64,000 bases of DNA from JAGPUQ01 sp947084925 (GTDB lineage Bacteria > Pseudomonadota > Gammaproteobacteria > Pseudomonadales > Porticoccaceae), in NCBI GenBank assembly GCA_947084925.1, contig CAMTUJ010000002.1, positions 6,226 through 70,225 on the forward strand. Reading direction: 5' to 3'. How positions within the stretch are numbered: the first letter of the stretch is position 1; the number at the start of each line of letters is the position of its first letter. Position numbers and translations under genes: made by a program. Below the pieces are notes generated by a model, which was not told where the DNA came from, searched no databases, and saw only the letters and a list, made by a program, of their open reading frames with translations. Positions 1 to 7,926 of this stretch are shown in pieces.

Positions 1-831
1 GCCGTCGGCAAAGAACTCCCGCTGTGCGGGCTGGGGGATACCGAAGCGGAACCGCGTCCCCGTGGTCGCGGCGGCGGCCGGGAAGACCCGCGAAAACGGA
101 TCTTCGGCGTCGGCGCCGGCGATCACCTCCAGCACCGCCTGCGCATCCGCGCAGGTCGGGGCGAACACCGATACGCAGTCCAGCGAACGGCACGCCGGCA
201 GCACACCGCGCGCGCTCACCAGACCGCGGCTGGGTTTGAGGCCGACCAGATTGCCGAGCGCCGCCGGCACCCGCCCGGAGCCGGCGGTATCGGTGCCGAG
301 CGCGAAGCACACCAGGCCGTGGGCCACCGCCAGCGCGGAGCCGGAACTCGATCCGCCGCTGATGTAGTCCGCATCGAAGGCGTTGGCGGGAATGCCGTAG
401 GGCGAGCGGGTGCCGGTGAGGCCGGTGGCGAACTGGTCGAGGTTGGTCTTGCCGACGAGCATGGCGCCGGCGTCCAGCAACTTCTGCACCGCTGGCGCCG
501 TGCTTTCCGGTGTGTAGGCGAAGGCCGGGCAGCCCGCGGTGGTTGGCAAGCCGGCCACGTCGATATTGTCCTTGACCGCAAAGGGGATTCCGAACAGCGG
601 CCCTTGCGGGGCGGCATCGAGCTGCCGTGCCCGTTCGCGCAGCGCCTGGTCGGATACCGGCGTGATCCAGATTCCCGCGGCCGTCACCGCCCGGCGCCGG
701 GCGATGACCTGTTCCGCGACCGCTTGCGCGGTCAGACCGGTGGCGAGCGCGGCGCGCAGCCCGTGCAGCGTGGGCAGGGGCGCGGCCTTGGCGCCCGTGC
801 CGATGGCCGGGTTGGTCTTCACCAGATCCAT
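1..831 (-). CDS. atzF: Allophanate hydrolase, amidase-signature family (5' part; runs off the window)
   Basis: Cytoplasmic amidase that would hydrolyse allophanate to carbon dioxide and ammonia, the last step of biuret (or urea-carboxylase) catabolism. The 277 residues present hold the amidase triad: Lys87 in FGIPFAVKDNIDVAGLPTTA, the cis-serine in SGGSSSGSA (about 159-166), and nucleophile Ser185 in GTDTAGSGRVPA. The RVPA variant and the later PACRSLDCVSVF block are typical of AtzF-type allophanate hydrolases rather than GatA or general amidases. The C-terminal half and any second AtzF domain lie outside the window. The chosen ATG overlaps the end of the Tsx-like gene by 13 bases, implying co-translation. 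Family is certain; allophanate specificity is well supported by motifs and by the neighbouring biuret-hydrolase-like gene. Confidence 0.88.
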   Translation of the reverse strand, partial: MDLVKTNPAIGTGAKAAPLPTLHGLRAALATGLTAQAVAEQVIARRRAVTAAGIWITPVSDQALRERARQLDAAPQGPLFGIPFAVKDNIDVAGLPTTAGCPAFAYTPESTAPAVQKLLDAGAMLVGKTNLDQFATGLTGTRSPYGIPANAFDADYISGGSSSGSALAVAHGLVCFALGTDTAGSGRVPAALGNLVGLKPSRGLVSARGVLPACRSLDCVSVFAPTCADAQAVLEVIAGADAEDPFSRVFPAAAATTGTRFRFGIPQPAQREFFADG

Positions 832-1658
832 TTGATCATCGCCTGGGCAACGTCCTCGTCCATGCCGCTGATGCCGAACTTGTTGCGCCAGATCTGGTAT
901 TCGACGCCGGCCTGGAGCTTGCCGGCGCCGACACCGGCGAGCTCGCCCACGTCGACCAGCAATCGCGGCGCGGTGATGATGTTGTCCTTGAGCGGATCTT
1001 CACCCCAGGCGTAATCGAAGAAGCCTTCGAATACCAGCGGCACCGGACCCAGCTTGAAAGGTGCACCCCAGGCCAGCGTTACCTGCTGGCCGGTGTCGAT
1101 GCCCGAGGCCTGGTTGTCCCGAATGTACCAGTTGACCTGAAAGAACTGGAACCCGGGCAGTTTGAGGTCCACCGCGGCGCCATACAGCCAGGTCTGCTTG
1201 ACGGGCGACTCGGGAATTTCCAGCGTGGAAGTGAACAGCACGTCCTGGATCAGGCCCCATGACAGATCCTTCCCCAGGATCTTGCCCAGCGACAGGCGCG
1301 GCGAAATCTCCGCGTAGAAACTGCCACTGGTCTTGCCGGTGGTGCCGAAGCCGTCGCCCTCGCCGTCGGGATTGATGATATCGACAAAGATGAAGTTGTC
1401 GCCGTATTTCCACACGTTCAAGTGTTCGATGGTGACGATGCCGGATTCGTCGTCGTGGCTGAAGCCGCCATTGGGATTGAAATCGGCGTAATTGGTCCCG
1501 TGCAGGTACTGGATGTTGGTGGTCGCGAACTCCGCCGAACCGGCGTTGGCGGCGGCCGGCGCCATGCTGCCGCCCACCGCCAACGCCAGGGCGCTGACGA
1601 GGTTGCGCGATCCGCGCTGGCGTGTCGAAGGAACGCTGACTTGATGTGCTGTGCTCAT
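819..1658 (-). CDS. Tsx-like nucleoside-specific channel / outer-membrane protein
   Basis: Predicted 279-residue outer-membrane beta-barrel of the Tsx/OmpK family, expected to let small polar solutes cross the outer membrane. A signal peptide (hydrophobic stretch about residues 20-42, cleavage near AAANA) is followed by short amphipathic strands such as VWKYGDNFIFVDIINPDGE, the recognisable Tsx-like block, and an aromatic C-terminus (IKWIW). The start is set at the ATG with CAGGAG ahead of it; the longer upstream frame has no signal peptide. It lies directly before allophanate hydrolase and carries a copy of the proposed operator 42 bases upstream, so it probably serves import of the pathway substrate. 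The exact solute is inferred from context, not from the protein. Confidence 0.8.
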   Translation of the reverse strand: MSTAHQVSVPSTRQRGSRNLVSALALAVGGSMAPAAANAGSAEFATTNIQYLHGTNYADFNPNGGFSHDDESGIVTIEHLNVWKYGDNFIFVDIINPDGEGDGFGTTGKTSGSFYAEISPRLSLGKILGKDLSWGLIQDVLFTSTLEIPESPVKQTWLYGAAVDLKLPGFQFFQVNWYIRDNQASGIDTGQQVTLAWGAPFKLGPVPLVFEGFFDYAWGEDPLKDNIITAPRLLVDVGELAGVGAGKLQAGVEYQIWRNKFGISGMDEDVAQAMIKWIW

Positions 1659-1699
1659 GGCATGACTCCTGGTGGGGTTGAGCCGTCTTGAATACGATA

Positions 1700-1709
1700 A
1701 TGTATGCAA
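1700..1709 (-). promoter_or_regulatory. Candidate GntR operator, site 1 (before the Tsx-like gene)
   Basis: ATGTATGCAA on the plus strand (TTGCATACAT read with the gene), 42 bases before the start codon. It is identical to the site before the cysteine hydrolase and differs at two bases from the perfect dyad before the gntR gene. Operator function is inferred from this three-way recurrence. Confidence 0.55.
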
Positions 1710-1770
1710 ATGGCGGCGGTGAAGCTCGATCAGTTCCAGTCGTTGACCCGCAGGGGATATTGGCCCGGCC

Positions 1771-3339
1771 TCAGTCGGCGGCCTCGGCCAGGGCCATGGG
1801 TGCTGCGACCGGCTTGGTGAGGGCTTGCCGGGCACAGCCGTAGAGCACCGCGGCGACGATCAGGTAGGCCAGGGCCACGGATGGGCTTTCGCCGATGCCG
1901 ATGGCTTCGCCGTGCATGAAACCGAAGAAGGTCAGCACGCCGCCCACCGCCGCGAACCCGGCGGCTTTGCCGAAGGTACGGTCGATGATGCAGGCCGTGA
2001 TGCCCGCCAGGATCAGGCTGCCCAGAATCGCTCCGCCACCCAGGACCTGCAGACCCTGGTACAGAACGCCGGTGCCGGCGAGCTTGTCCAGGCCCACGGC
2101 GGCGGCGTTGGTGCCGGCAGCGGCCAGCGAATTGTCGATCATCAGCTTGCCCCAGGCGGCCACCTGCGGCACCAGTGCCAGCATGATGGCCGGCGCATGG
2201 GCCTTGGGGGTTTCCTGGAACGCCTGGGCGCCGATCAGCATGCCGATGTAGAGCAGGATGGGCGAGATCGCCACCACCGGAATCAGCGCCATCAGCACCG
2301 CCACGATGCCGAACCAGGACAGCACCAGCACCATCACGCCGGTGGCGGCCGAGTAGCCGATGCGCCCGCCGATGGCCTTCCAGCCCGGATGGCCGATGTA
2401 GACGGCATTGATGAAGGGATTGCCCAGCAGGCAGCCGATCAGGCTGACCACGCCGTCGGCGGTCACCACGCGGGTGGTGGGGAAGCGGTCGCCGCCAGCC
2501 TCGGCGCTTTCCACGTTGTCCATGGCCTCGACCAGGTCGTAGATACCAAAGGGAATGGCGGTGACCAGGATCACGGCCAGATATTCGAAACCGCCGAATA
2601 CATGACCGAACGCCGGCAGCGGTACCGAAAAGCCGAAACCGGCGAAGGAGGCGCCGAGTTTGTCCAGACTCATGCCGCCGAAGTGGAAGCCAAAGGCCAG
2701 GCCACCCCAGGCGATCAGTGAGCCGACGGCGATCGCCACCAATCCCGCCGGAATGCCGCGCCAGTAGCGGACGCCACCGAACCAGCTCGCCAGCAGGATG
2801 GCAAAGCACACGACGCCGATGATCGGGTCCATGTACATGTCGAGCGCGGGCTTGAGGGAGATGAACGCGATGGACACCCCGGCAAGTGCGCCGAGCAGTG
2901 CGGCGCGCGGGGTGATCTTCTTGATGTGGGGCGCGATGAAGCCGCCCGCCATCAGCACGAAACTCTGTACGAACACCCAGGTGAGGCCGGCTTCCCAGCC
3001 CTTGATGGGATCGCCGGTCTGGGCCGAAATCGGCAGCATGATCACGAACACCACCACGAACATGTGCGGCACGCTGATGCCCGACGGCAGCGCGCAGACC
3101 GTATCGCGCCCTTCCTTTTTGGCGAGCTGGTACGCCAGCCAGGCGTAGTAGATCGTGGACAGGAACAGCATCAGGCCGGTGGCTGGCAGGATGCGCCCGA
3201 ACACGATGTCGTCCGGCAGTTTCAGCACGTAGCGCAGCAGCGCGGTGAGGGTGAGCACGTTGACCAGGATATTGGTACCGAAGCCGAAGAAGGCGTTCCA
3301 GTCGCCGCTGGTCCAGAGTTTCGGGGTGGTGGTGTGCAT
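1771..3339 (-). CDS. NCS2/AzgA-type permease (xanthine/uracil permease superfamily)
   Basis: Inner-membrane transporter of 522 residues with about 12-14 hydrophobic segments, beginning MHTTTPKLWTSGDWNAFFGFG. Family marks include the N-terminal NAFFGFGTNILVNVL segment, CALPSGISVPHMF near residue 85, and NPFINAVYIGHPGWK near residue 325, which resemble NCS2 carriers for purines, pyrimidines and related amides. The upstream in-frame extension is not hydrophobic and was excluded. It lies 35 bases after the isochorismatase-family hydrolase and before the Tsx-like channel and allophanate hydrolase, so it is probably the cytoplasmic-membrane importer of the nitrogen compound degraded by its neighbours. 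The substrate (biuret is the best guess) cannot be read from the sequence. Confidence 0.85.
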   Translation of the reverse strand: MHTTTPKLWTSGDWNAFFGFGTNILVNVLTLTALLRYVLKLPDDIVFGRILPATGLMLFLSTIYYAWLAYQLAKKEGRDTVCALPSGISVPHMFVVVFVIMLPISAQTGDPIKGWEAGLTWVFVQSFVLMAGGFIAPHIKKITPRAALLGALAGVSIAFISLKPALDMYMDPIIGVVCFAILLASWFGGVRYWRGIPAGLVAIAVGSLIAWGGLAFGFHFGGMSLDKLGASFAGFGFSVPLPAFGHVFGGFEYLAVILVTAIPFGIYDLVEAMDNVESAEAGGDRFPTTRVVTADGVVSLIGCLLGNPFINAVYIGHPGWKAIGGRIGYSAATGVMVLVLSWFGIVAVLMALIPVVAISPILLYIGMLIGAQAFQETPKAHAPAIMLALVPQVAAWGKLMIDNSLAAAGTNAAAVGLDKLAGTGVLYQGLQVLGGGAILGSLILAGITACIIDRTFGKAAGFAAVGGVLTFFGFMHGEAIGIGESPSVALAYLIVAAVLYGCARQALTKPVAAPMALAEAAD

Positions 3340-3374
3340 GGCAGGCAGCCTCGCGGATGGGTGGGGCGGGGGTA

Positions 3375-4073
3375 TCAGGCGTTGGCCTGGGTCAGGACGG
3401 AGCAGACGGCCGCCGAGTCGGCGACCCAGCCTAAAATGCCGCCCTGGGCGACTATCATCTCGAGCGCCACGCGGTGAAATTCCGGGAAATAGGAGGCCAC
3501 GGCGTCGCTCACCACCAGGCACTCGTACCCGCGGTCGTTCCCCTCGCGCGTGGTGGCGTGCACGCATACCTCGGTGGTGACACCGGCGACGATCAGCGTG
3601 TGGATGCCGTGGTTGGCGAGGATCAGCGCCAGATCGGTGTTGTAGAACGCACCCTTGCCGGGCTTGTCGAGCACCGGTTCGCCGGGCGCGGGCGCCAGCT
3701 CGGGGATGATGTCATGGCCGTGTTCGCCGTGGATCAGGATGCGGCCCATGGGACCGTGATCGCCGATCCGGAGCGGCCCCTTGCCGCGCGCCAGTTTGGC
3801 GGGGTGCGCGTCCGCAAGGTCCGGCCCGTGACCCTCGCGGGTGTGGATGATCAGCAGCCCCGCGTTGCGGGCCGCGGCCAGCAGGCGCTGGCACGGGGCA
3901 ACGGCGCCGCGCAGCAGCGCCACGTCGTTGCCCAGCATGGCGCCAAAGCCGCCGGGTTCGAGAAAATCGCGCTGCATGTCGATCAGGATCAACGCCGTCG
4001 TCGCCAGCCTGAGATGCAGCGGGTAGGGCGTCGCGGGGATCTCGACCAGCGCGGGGGTCAGATCGGAAGCCAT
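3375..4073 (-). CDS. biuH: Isochorismatase-family cysteine hydrolase, probable biuret hydrolase
   Basis: Cytoplasmic 232-residue cysteine amidohydrolase. The catalytic triad is visible: Asp32 in LILIDMQRDFLEPGG, Lys137 in VLDKPGKGAF, and Cys170 in GVTTEVCVHATTREG. A glutamine follows at about 210 in IVAQGGILGW, matching the glutamine that biuret hydrolases use for substrate. With allophanate hydrolase two genes away, the reaction biuret to allophanate plus ammonia is the most economical reading. RutB-type ureidoacrylate hydrolase and other amidases of this fold are alternatives, but no rut genes are nearby. ATG 4073 was preferred because a farther ATG at 4097 lies inside the proposed operator. 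It is divergent from gntR. Confidence 0.78.
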   Translation of the reverse strand: MASDLTPALVEIPATPYPLHLRLATTALILIDMQRDFLEPGGFGAMLGNDVALLRGAVAPCQRLLAAARNAGLLIIHTREGHGPDLADAHPAKLARGKGPLRIGDHGPMGRILIHGEHGHDIIPELAPAPGEPVLDKPGKGAFYNTDLALILANHGIHTLIVAGVTTEVCVHATTREGNDRGYECLVVSDAVASYFPEFHRVALEMIVAQGGILGWVADSAAVCSVLTQANA

Positions 4074-4091
4074 TGCAGTCGTCCGGGCATG

Positions 4092-4101
4092 TTGCATACA
4101 T
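4092..4101 (-). promoter_or_regulatory. Candidate GntR operator, site 2 (before biuH)
   Basis: TTGCATACAT on the plus strand, 19 bases upstream of the biuH start and the exact reverse complement of the site before the Tsx-like gene. In the biuH-gntR divergent region it is paired with a second site 130 bases away. Binding is inferred. Confidence 0.55.
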
Positions 4102-4231
4102 CAAAGCATTCAACTTGCGTGCCAAGGAGCGCATCGCTCGCAGGTGCCTGAAAATTCTGTAGGCGGGCCTCGGGAACCGGACTTCGCGAGCAACAGATGC
4201 GAACTCGGGCGCACCACTTTGGGCCGATTTG

Positions 4232-4241
4232 TTGTATACAA
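4232..4241 (+). promoter_or_regulatory. Candidate GntR operator, site 3 (perfect dyad before gntR)
   Basis: TTGTATACAA, a perfect 10-bp palindrome of the short TG...CA type common for FCD-class GntR regulators. It sits 20 bases before the chosen gntR start and contains TACAAT (ending at 4242), which could serve as a -10 element, so binding would block gntR transcription. This fits autorepression; it is inferred, not shown. Confidence 0.6.
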
Positions 4242-4261
4242 TGGTGCGTATCGAGAGTCGG

Positions 4262-4960
4262 ATGGGGCATCGGATGTCGTCAACCACCAAGGCCACGCCT
4301 GCGGATATTTATCGGCAACTGAAGGATCTGATCCTGAGTTTTGTCTTCTATCCCGGCGTTCGGGTGACGGAAAACGAACTGGCCGACCGCTTTCACGTCA
4401 GCCGCACGCCGGTGCGGGAGGCGCTCCAGCGCCTGGCGGCCGAGGGCTATGTGACGATCCTGCCCAAGCAGGGCTGCTTCGTACGCGATATCGACATCGA
4501 TGAGATCAATCACTACTACGATGTCCGCATCGGGTTGGAGATGCTGGCACTGGAACTCGCTTGTCAGACGATGTCCGACAGCCAGCTCAAAAAGCTGGCC
4601 GCCGCCTGGGATCCCAAGCAGGTGCCCAGCAAGCCGCCGACGGTAGCGGCCATGGTGGCGCGCGACGAAAGTTTTCACCTGGCGCTGGCGGCAGGCACCG
4701 GGAATGCAGTGCTCGCCGGCTACCTGAAGGATGTCAACGATCACATCCATATCGTGCGGCGGCTGGATTTCACCGATCCAACACGCATCGAACAGACTTA
4801 CCGGGAGCATCATGAGGTGGTGCAACGTCTGCTGGCGCGGGATGTGGATGGCGCCAAGCAGCTGCTGCAGCGCCATATCCGCAAGAGTGCGGAGGTCGCC
4901 AAGGCCATCACGCTTACCCAGCTCGCCCAGCAGCGTATCCTCGCCCAAGCGAAACGATAA
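4262..4960 (+). CDS. GntR-family transcriptional regulator, FCD subfamily
   Basis: DNA-binding regulator of about 232 residues. The N-terminal winged helix is clear: IYRQLKDLILSFVFYPG, then ENELADRFHVSRTPVREAL and the wing GYVTILPKQGCFVRDI. The helical FCD domain follows, with metal/ligand-type residues Asp and His in ARDESFHLALAAGTGN and REHHEVVQRLLARD. FCD-class members normally sense carboxylic or related small acids. It is transcribed away from biuH, with candidate operators in the intervening region and before the Tsx-like gene, so it probably controls the whole biuret locus and itself. The start is uncertain: ATG 4241 overlaps the dyad, and ATG 4262 or 4274 is more likely. Allophanate or biuret as effector is a guess. 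Confidence 0.88.
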   Translation: MGHRMSSTTKATPADIYRQLKDLILSFVFYPGVRVTENELADRFHVSRTPVREALQRLAAEGYVTILPKQGCFVRDIDIDEINHYYDVRIGLEMLALELACQTMSDSQLKKLAAAWDPKQVPSKPPTVAAMVARDESFHLALAAGTGNAVLAGYLKDVNDHIHIVRRLDFTDPTRIEQTYREHHEVVQRLLARDVDGAKQLLQRHIRKSAEVAKAITLTQLAQQRILAQAKR

Positions 4961-4977
4961 GCTGCGGTGCGGGTGAT

Positions 4978-4998
4978 CGGTCCCCCACCGGGGGACCG
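4978..4998. terminator. GC-rich hairpin between convergent gntR and ubiX
   Basis: A perfect 9-bp stem (CGGTCCCCC with GGGGGACCG) closes an ACC loop just between the stop codons of two convergent genes. It lacks a clear T-run on either strand, so it may be a stabilising or Rho-assisted terminator. Confidence 0.5.
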
Positions 4999-5000
4999 TC

Positions 5001-5585
5001 TCAGGCTTCCCCCAGCCCGCGCCAGCGCTGTATCAAATCCGCCGCGAGTTCTCCCAGACCGAGGTGATCGAGCGCGCGCCCGACCGTATGGTTGACGATA
5101 TCCTCGATGCCGGCGGGCGCGGAGTAGAACGCCGGCACCGGCGGTGCCACCACCGCGCCCATCTCGGTGACTGCCGTCATGTTGCGCAAATGGGCGAGGG
5201 TGAGCGGCGTCTCGCGGGTCAGCAGCACCAGCCGGCGCCGCTCCTTCAATGTCACATCGGCGGCGCGGGTGACGAGATTGCCGCCCAGGCCATGGGCGAT
5301 GCCGGCCAGCGTGTTCATCGAGCAGGGCGCGATCACCATCCCGGCGGTGACAAAGGAGCCGCTGGCGATGGTCGCGCCGATCTCCCGGTAGCCGTGACTG
5401 ACCGTCGCCAGCGCCTTCACCGCCGCCGGCTCCATGCCCAGTTCCTGCTGGAGGGTGGCGGCACCGGCCGGGGACAGCACCAGATGGGTTTCGACTTCGG
5501 GCAGGTCGCGCAGCACCTGCAACAGGCGCACACCGTAGATGGCACCGGAGGCGCCGGTGATGGCGACGATCAGCGGTTTCGGCAT
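5001..5585 (-). CDS. ubiX: Flavin prenyltransferase UbiX
   Basis: Makes prenylated FMN, the cofactor of UbiD-type decarboxylases, from FMN and dimethylallyl phosphate; cytosolic flavoprotein. The 194-residue protein has the full family pattern: VAITGASGAIYGVRLLQVL at the N-terminus, the phosphate/FMN-binding PCSMNTLAGIAHG segment at about 92-104, and the RRLVLLTRETPLTLAHLRNM block near 140. Length is typical. No ubiD lies in the window, so its partner is elsewhere; the two ubiquinone hydroxylase genes at 31-33 kb belong to the same wider pathway. It converges on gntR with a hairpin between. Confidence 0.95.
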   Translation of the reverse strand: MPKPLIVAITGASGAIYGVRLLQVLRDLPEVETHLVLSPAGAATLQQELGMEPAAVKALATVSHGYREIGATIASGSFVTAGMVIAPCSMNTLAGIAHGLGGNLVTRAADVTLKERRRLVLLTRETPLTLAHLRNMTAVTEMGAVVAPPVPAFYSAPAGIEDIVNHTVGRALDHLGLGELAADLIQRWRGLGEA

Positions 5586-5647
5586 GGGGGTCCCCGACTC
5601 GCGTTACCGACCGTCATTGTACGGGGCGAGGGTCCGGGCGGCGGTGT

Positions 5648-6778
5648 TCAACGCGCCGCAAAGTTCGGCAGTACGCGGCGCGCGAACAGGTCGATGCTGT
5701 GCAGCAACTTGTCCGGCGCCAGGATGCCCTGGGGAATCAGCAGGAAGATTTCATCGAGGGGGATCGCCTTGCCCACGGCTTCGATGCGCCGGTTCAGGGT
5801 GTCGGGGCTGCCCACCAGCAGCTCGGGCACGCCCTGTCCGAAGGGCTTCATCCACTGATCCCACAGCCAGGCCATCTCGGCGTACCACTCCCGCGCCTGG
5901 GCGTCGGTCTCGGCGCACACCATGATGCCGCCCCAGCAGGCCTGCTCGCCGGGCCGGTAGGCGATGTCGAGACGGTCGGCCTCCGCGCCCCATTCCTTCC
6001 ACAGCAGTTGCAGAAAATCGAGATCGTCGGCCAGCACGATGGGGCGGCCCTTGTGGCGCGCCCAGAACTTGGCCGAACGCAGGCTGTGGGAGAAACCGCC
6101 GTAGAGCGGAATCTTGGCTTGCAGCGGTCGCGGCGCGATGCCGATCTGCTCGACCAGCATGTCTTCGGTGACGCCCCGGCCGTAGCGGGAATACACCGGG
6201 TGCGGGTGGGGATTGCGAAATCCCGGCGGCGGGAACTGCCAGTATTTGCCGCGATGGCTGAAGGTGTCCTCGCGCAGCGCTTTCAGCACCACGTCGACGA
6301 ATTCGGCGAAGTATTCGCGATTGTCCTCGTCGGCGGCGGAGCCTTTGTTCCAGGGGCCGACCGCGGTCAGTTGCGGCTGGATCTTGAAGTTTTCCAGCCA
6401 GCGCGCCTGATAGCCGCGCACCAGACCGACGCCCAGGCGTCCGCCCAGCATGCAGTCGAGGGTGGCGATTTTTTCGGCGGTGACCAGCGGATTGTTGGTG
6501 GTGGAGACGAAACCGCACGGAATGATGCGCAGCTTTTCGCTGTGGCGGCCCAGCCACATGGCCATCAGGCCGGGGTCGTTGGCGGCCTCGAAGCCCTCGA
6601 TCTGGAGATGGTGCTCGGGGTGGCCGAAACCGAAGTAACCGGAGCGGTCGGCCAGCCGCGCGAGCTCGGCGATTTCCGCCAGCATCCGGCAGTAGCGCGT
6701 CGGGTCCTTGCCCGCCATGCCGGCTTCCAGCTCGGCGCGGCGACCCACGGTCCCGTACATGAACAGATTGAATTTCAT
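5648..6778 (-). CDS. LLM-class (bacterial luciferase-like) flavin-dependent monooxygenase
   Basis: A 376-residue TIM-barrel oxidoreductase. Luciferase-family features are FNLFMYGTVG at the start, SGYFGFGHPEHHLQIEGF near 49-66, TTNNPLVTAEKIATLD near 94, and GRLGVGLVRGYQARWL near 114, which is the typical FMN/substrate loop. Members oxidise small organic molecules using reduced flavin supplied by a separate reductase. The flavin reductase gene at 7927 is two genes upstream on the same strand and is a plausible partner. The substrate is unknown. Confidence 0.85.
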   Translation of the reverse strand: MKFNLFMYGTVGRRAELEAGMAGKDPTRYCRMLAEIAELARLADRSGYFGFGHPEHHLQIEGFEAANDPGLMAMWLGRHSEKLRIIPCGFVSTTNNPLVTAEKIATLDCMLGGRLGVGLVRGYQARWLENFKIQPQLTAVGPWNKGSAADEDNREYFAEFVDVVLKALREDTFSHRGKYWQFPPPGFRNPHPHPVYSRYGRGVTEDMLVEQIGIAPRPLQAKIPLYGGFSHSLRSAKFWARHKGRPIVLADDLDFLQLLWKEWGAEADRLDIAYRPGEQACWGGIMVCAETDAQAREWYAEMAWLWDQWMKPFGQGVPELLVGSPDTLNRRIEAVGKAIPLDEIFLLIPQGILAPDKLLHSIDLFARRVLPNFAAR

Positions 6779-6782
6779 CGGC

Positions 6783-6830
6783 GGCGCCCCTCTGTCAGGT
6801 TTTTTTATCGCCGCCGATGATAGGGGCGCC
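6783..6830. repeat. 9-bp inverted repeat in the leader of the LLM gene
   Basis: GGCGCCCCT (6783-6791) and AGGGGCGCC (6822-6830) flank 30 bases that include a run of seven T. It lies between the acuI-like stop and the LLM start on the minus strand. It could be a leader hairpin or an operator; no function is shown. Confidence 0.45.
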
Positions 6831-6865
6831 CCGGCACGGGCGCCAGCCGCGCTTTGGCGGAGCGG

Positions 6866-7864
6866 TCAGCGATTGACGTCGATCACCACGCGGCCCTTGA
6901 TCGCGCCGGCCAGAATCGCGCGTCCGAGCTCCGGTACCCGTGCCAACGGCTCCACTGCATAGATCGCGCGCAGCAGATCGCGGTCCACCAGCTTTGCGAG
7001 TTCGTCCCAGGCGCGCTGGCGGCGCGGTTGCGCGGCCATCACAGAGTCGATGCCGCGCAAGGTCACGCCGCGCAGGATGAAGGGCATTACCGAGCCGGGC
7101 AGCCCGGCGCCGCCGGCGAGTCCGCAGGCGGTGACGATGCCCTCGTAGCGGGTCTGGGCGATGACGCTGGCGAGCGTGTTCGCGCCCACCGTATCCACCG
7201 CTGCCGCCCAGCGTTCGGCTTCCAGGGGCGCGGCGTCGCGGGCCAGGTCCGCGCGCGGGATGATCTCGCTGGCGCCGAGCTGTTCCAGCAAGGCGCGCGC
7301 CTCTTCAACCCGGACGGTGACGGCGGTGACCTGGTAGCCCAGCTTGGCCAGCAGCATGATCGCCACGGTGCCGACACCGCCGGCGGCACCGGTGACCACC
7401 ACCGGGCCCGCCTCGGGCTTCACGCCCCAGTCGCGGATCGCCTGCACGCACAGCATCGCGGTGTAGCCCGCGGTGCCGATCGCCATGGCCTCCTCGAGGC
7501 TGAAGGCGTCCGGCACCCGCACCAGCCACTCGGGCTTGAGCTTCTGGCGCTGCGCATAGCCGCCCCAGAAGCGTTCCGACAGACCGTAACCGTTGACCAG
7601 CACGCGGTCGCCGGGCTGGAAGCGGCTGTCGCGGGATGTCGCCACCGTGCCGGCGAGGTCGATGCCGGCCACCATGGGAAATTTGCGCACGATGGGCGAG
7701 GCGCCGGTGACGGCGAGGCCATCCTTGTAGTTGACGGTGGAATACGCGACATCCACCAGCACGTCTTCGTCGGGCAGGTCGGCCAGTGTCAGGCGCTTGA
7801 TGGTGGCGCTGACGCTCTTGTCTTCGTTGCGGTCGAGCACCAGGGCATTGAAGGTGTCGCTCAT
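6866..7864 (-). CDS. MDR-family NADPH-dependent reductase, YhdH/AcuI type (acrylyl-CoA reductase-like)
   Basis: A cytosolic zinc-free medium-chain reductase of 332 residues. It starts MSDTFNALVLDRNEDKS and has the DVLVDVAYSTVNYKDGLA segment, GIDLAGTV near 75, and the nucleotide-binding PVVVTGAAGGVGTVA turn near 150, all typical of YhdH/AcuI. These enzymes reduce acrylyl-CoA and related enoyl compounds, protecting against reactive acrylates. The upstream in-frame extension is not conserved and was dropped. It lies between the flavin reductase and luciferase-like genes. The physiological substrate here is not evident. Confidence 0.88.
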   Translation of the reverse strand: MSDTFNALVLDRNEDKSVSATIKRLTLADLPDEDVLVDVAYSTVNYKDGLAVTGASPIVRKFPMVAGIDLAGTVATSRDSRFQPGDRVLVNGYGLSERFWGGYAQRQKLKPEWLVRVPDAFSLEEAMAIGTAGYTAMLCVQAIRDWGVKPEAGPVVVTGAAGGVGTVAIMLLAKLGYQVTAVTVRVEEARALLEQLGASEIIPRADLARDAAPLEAERWAAAVDTVGANTLASVIAQTRYEGIVTACGLAGGAGLPGSVMPFILRGVTLRGIDSVMAAQPRRQRAWDELAKLVDRDLLRAIYAVEPLARVPELGRAILAGAIKGRVVIDVNR

Positions 7865-7926
7865 TGCCGAGTCTCCGGGCTGTGCGGTCGTGGATTGTGG
7901 TTCATGGACGGAATTGGGCGGATCGG

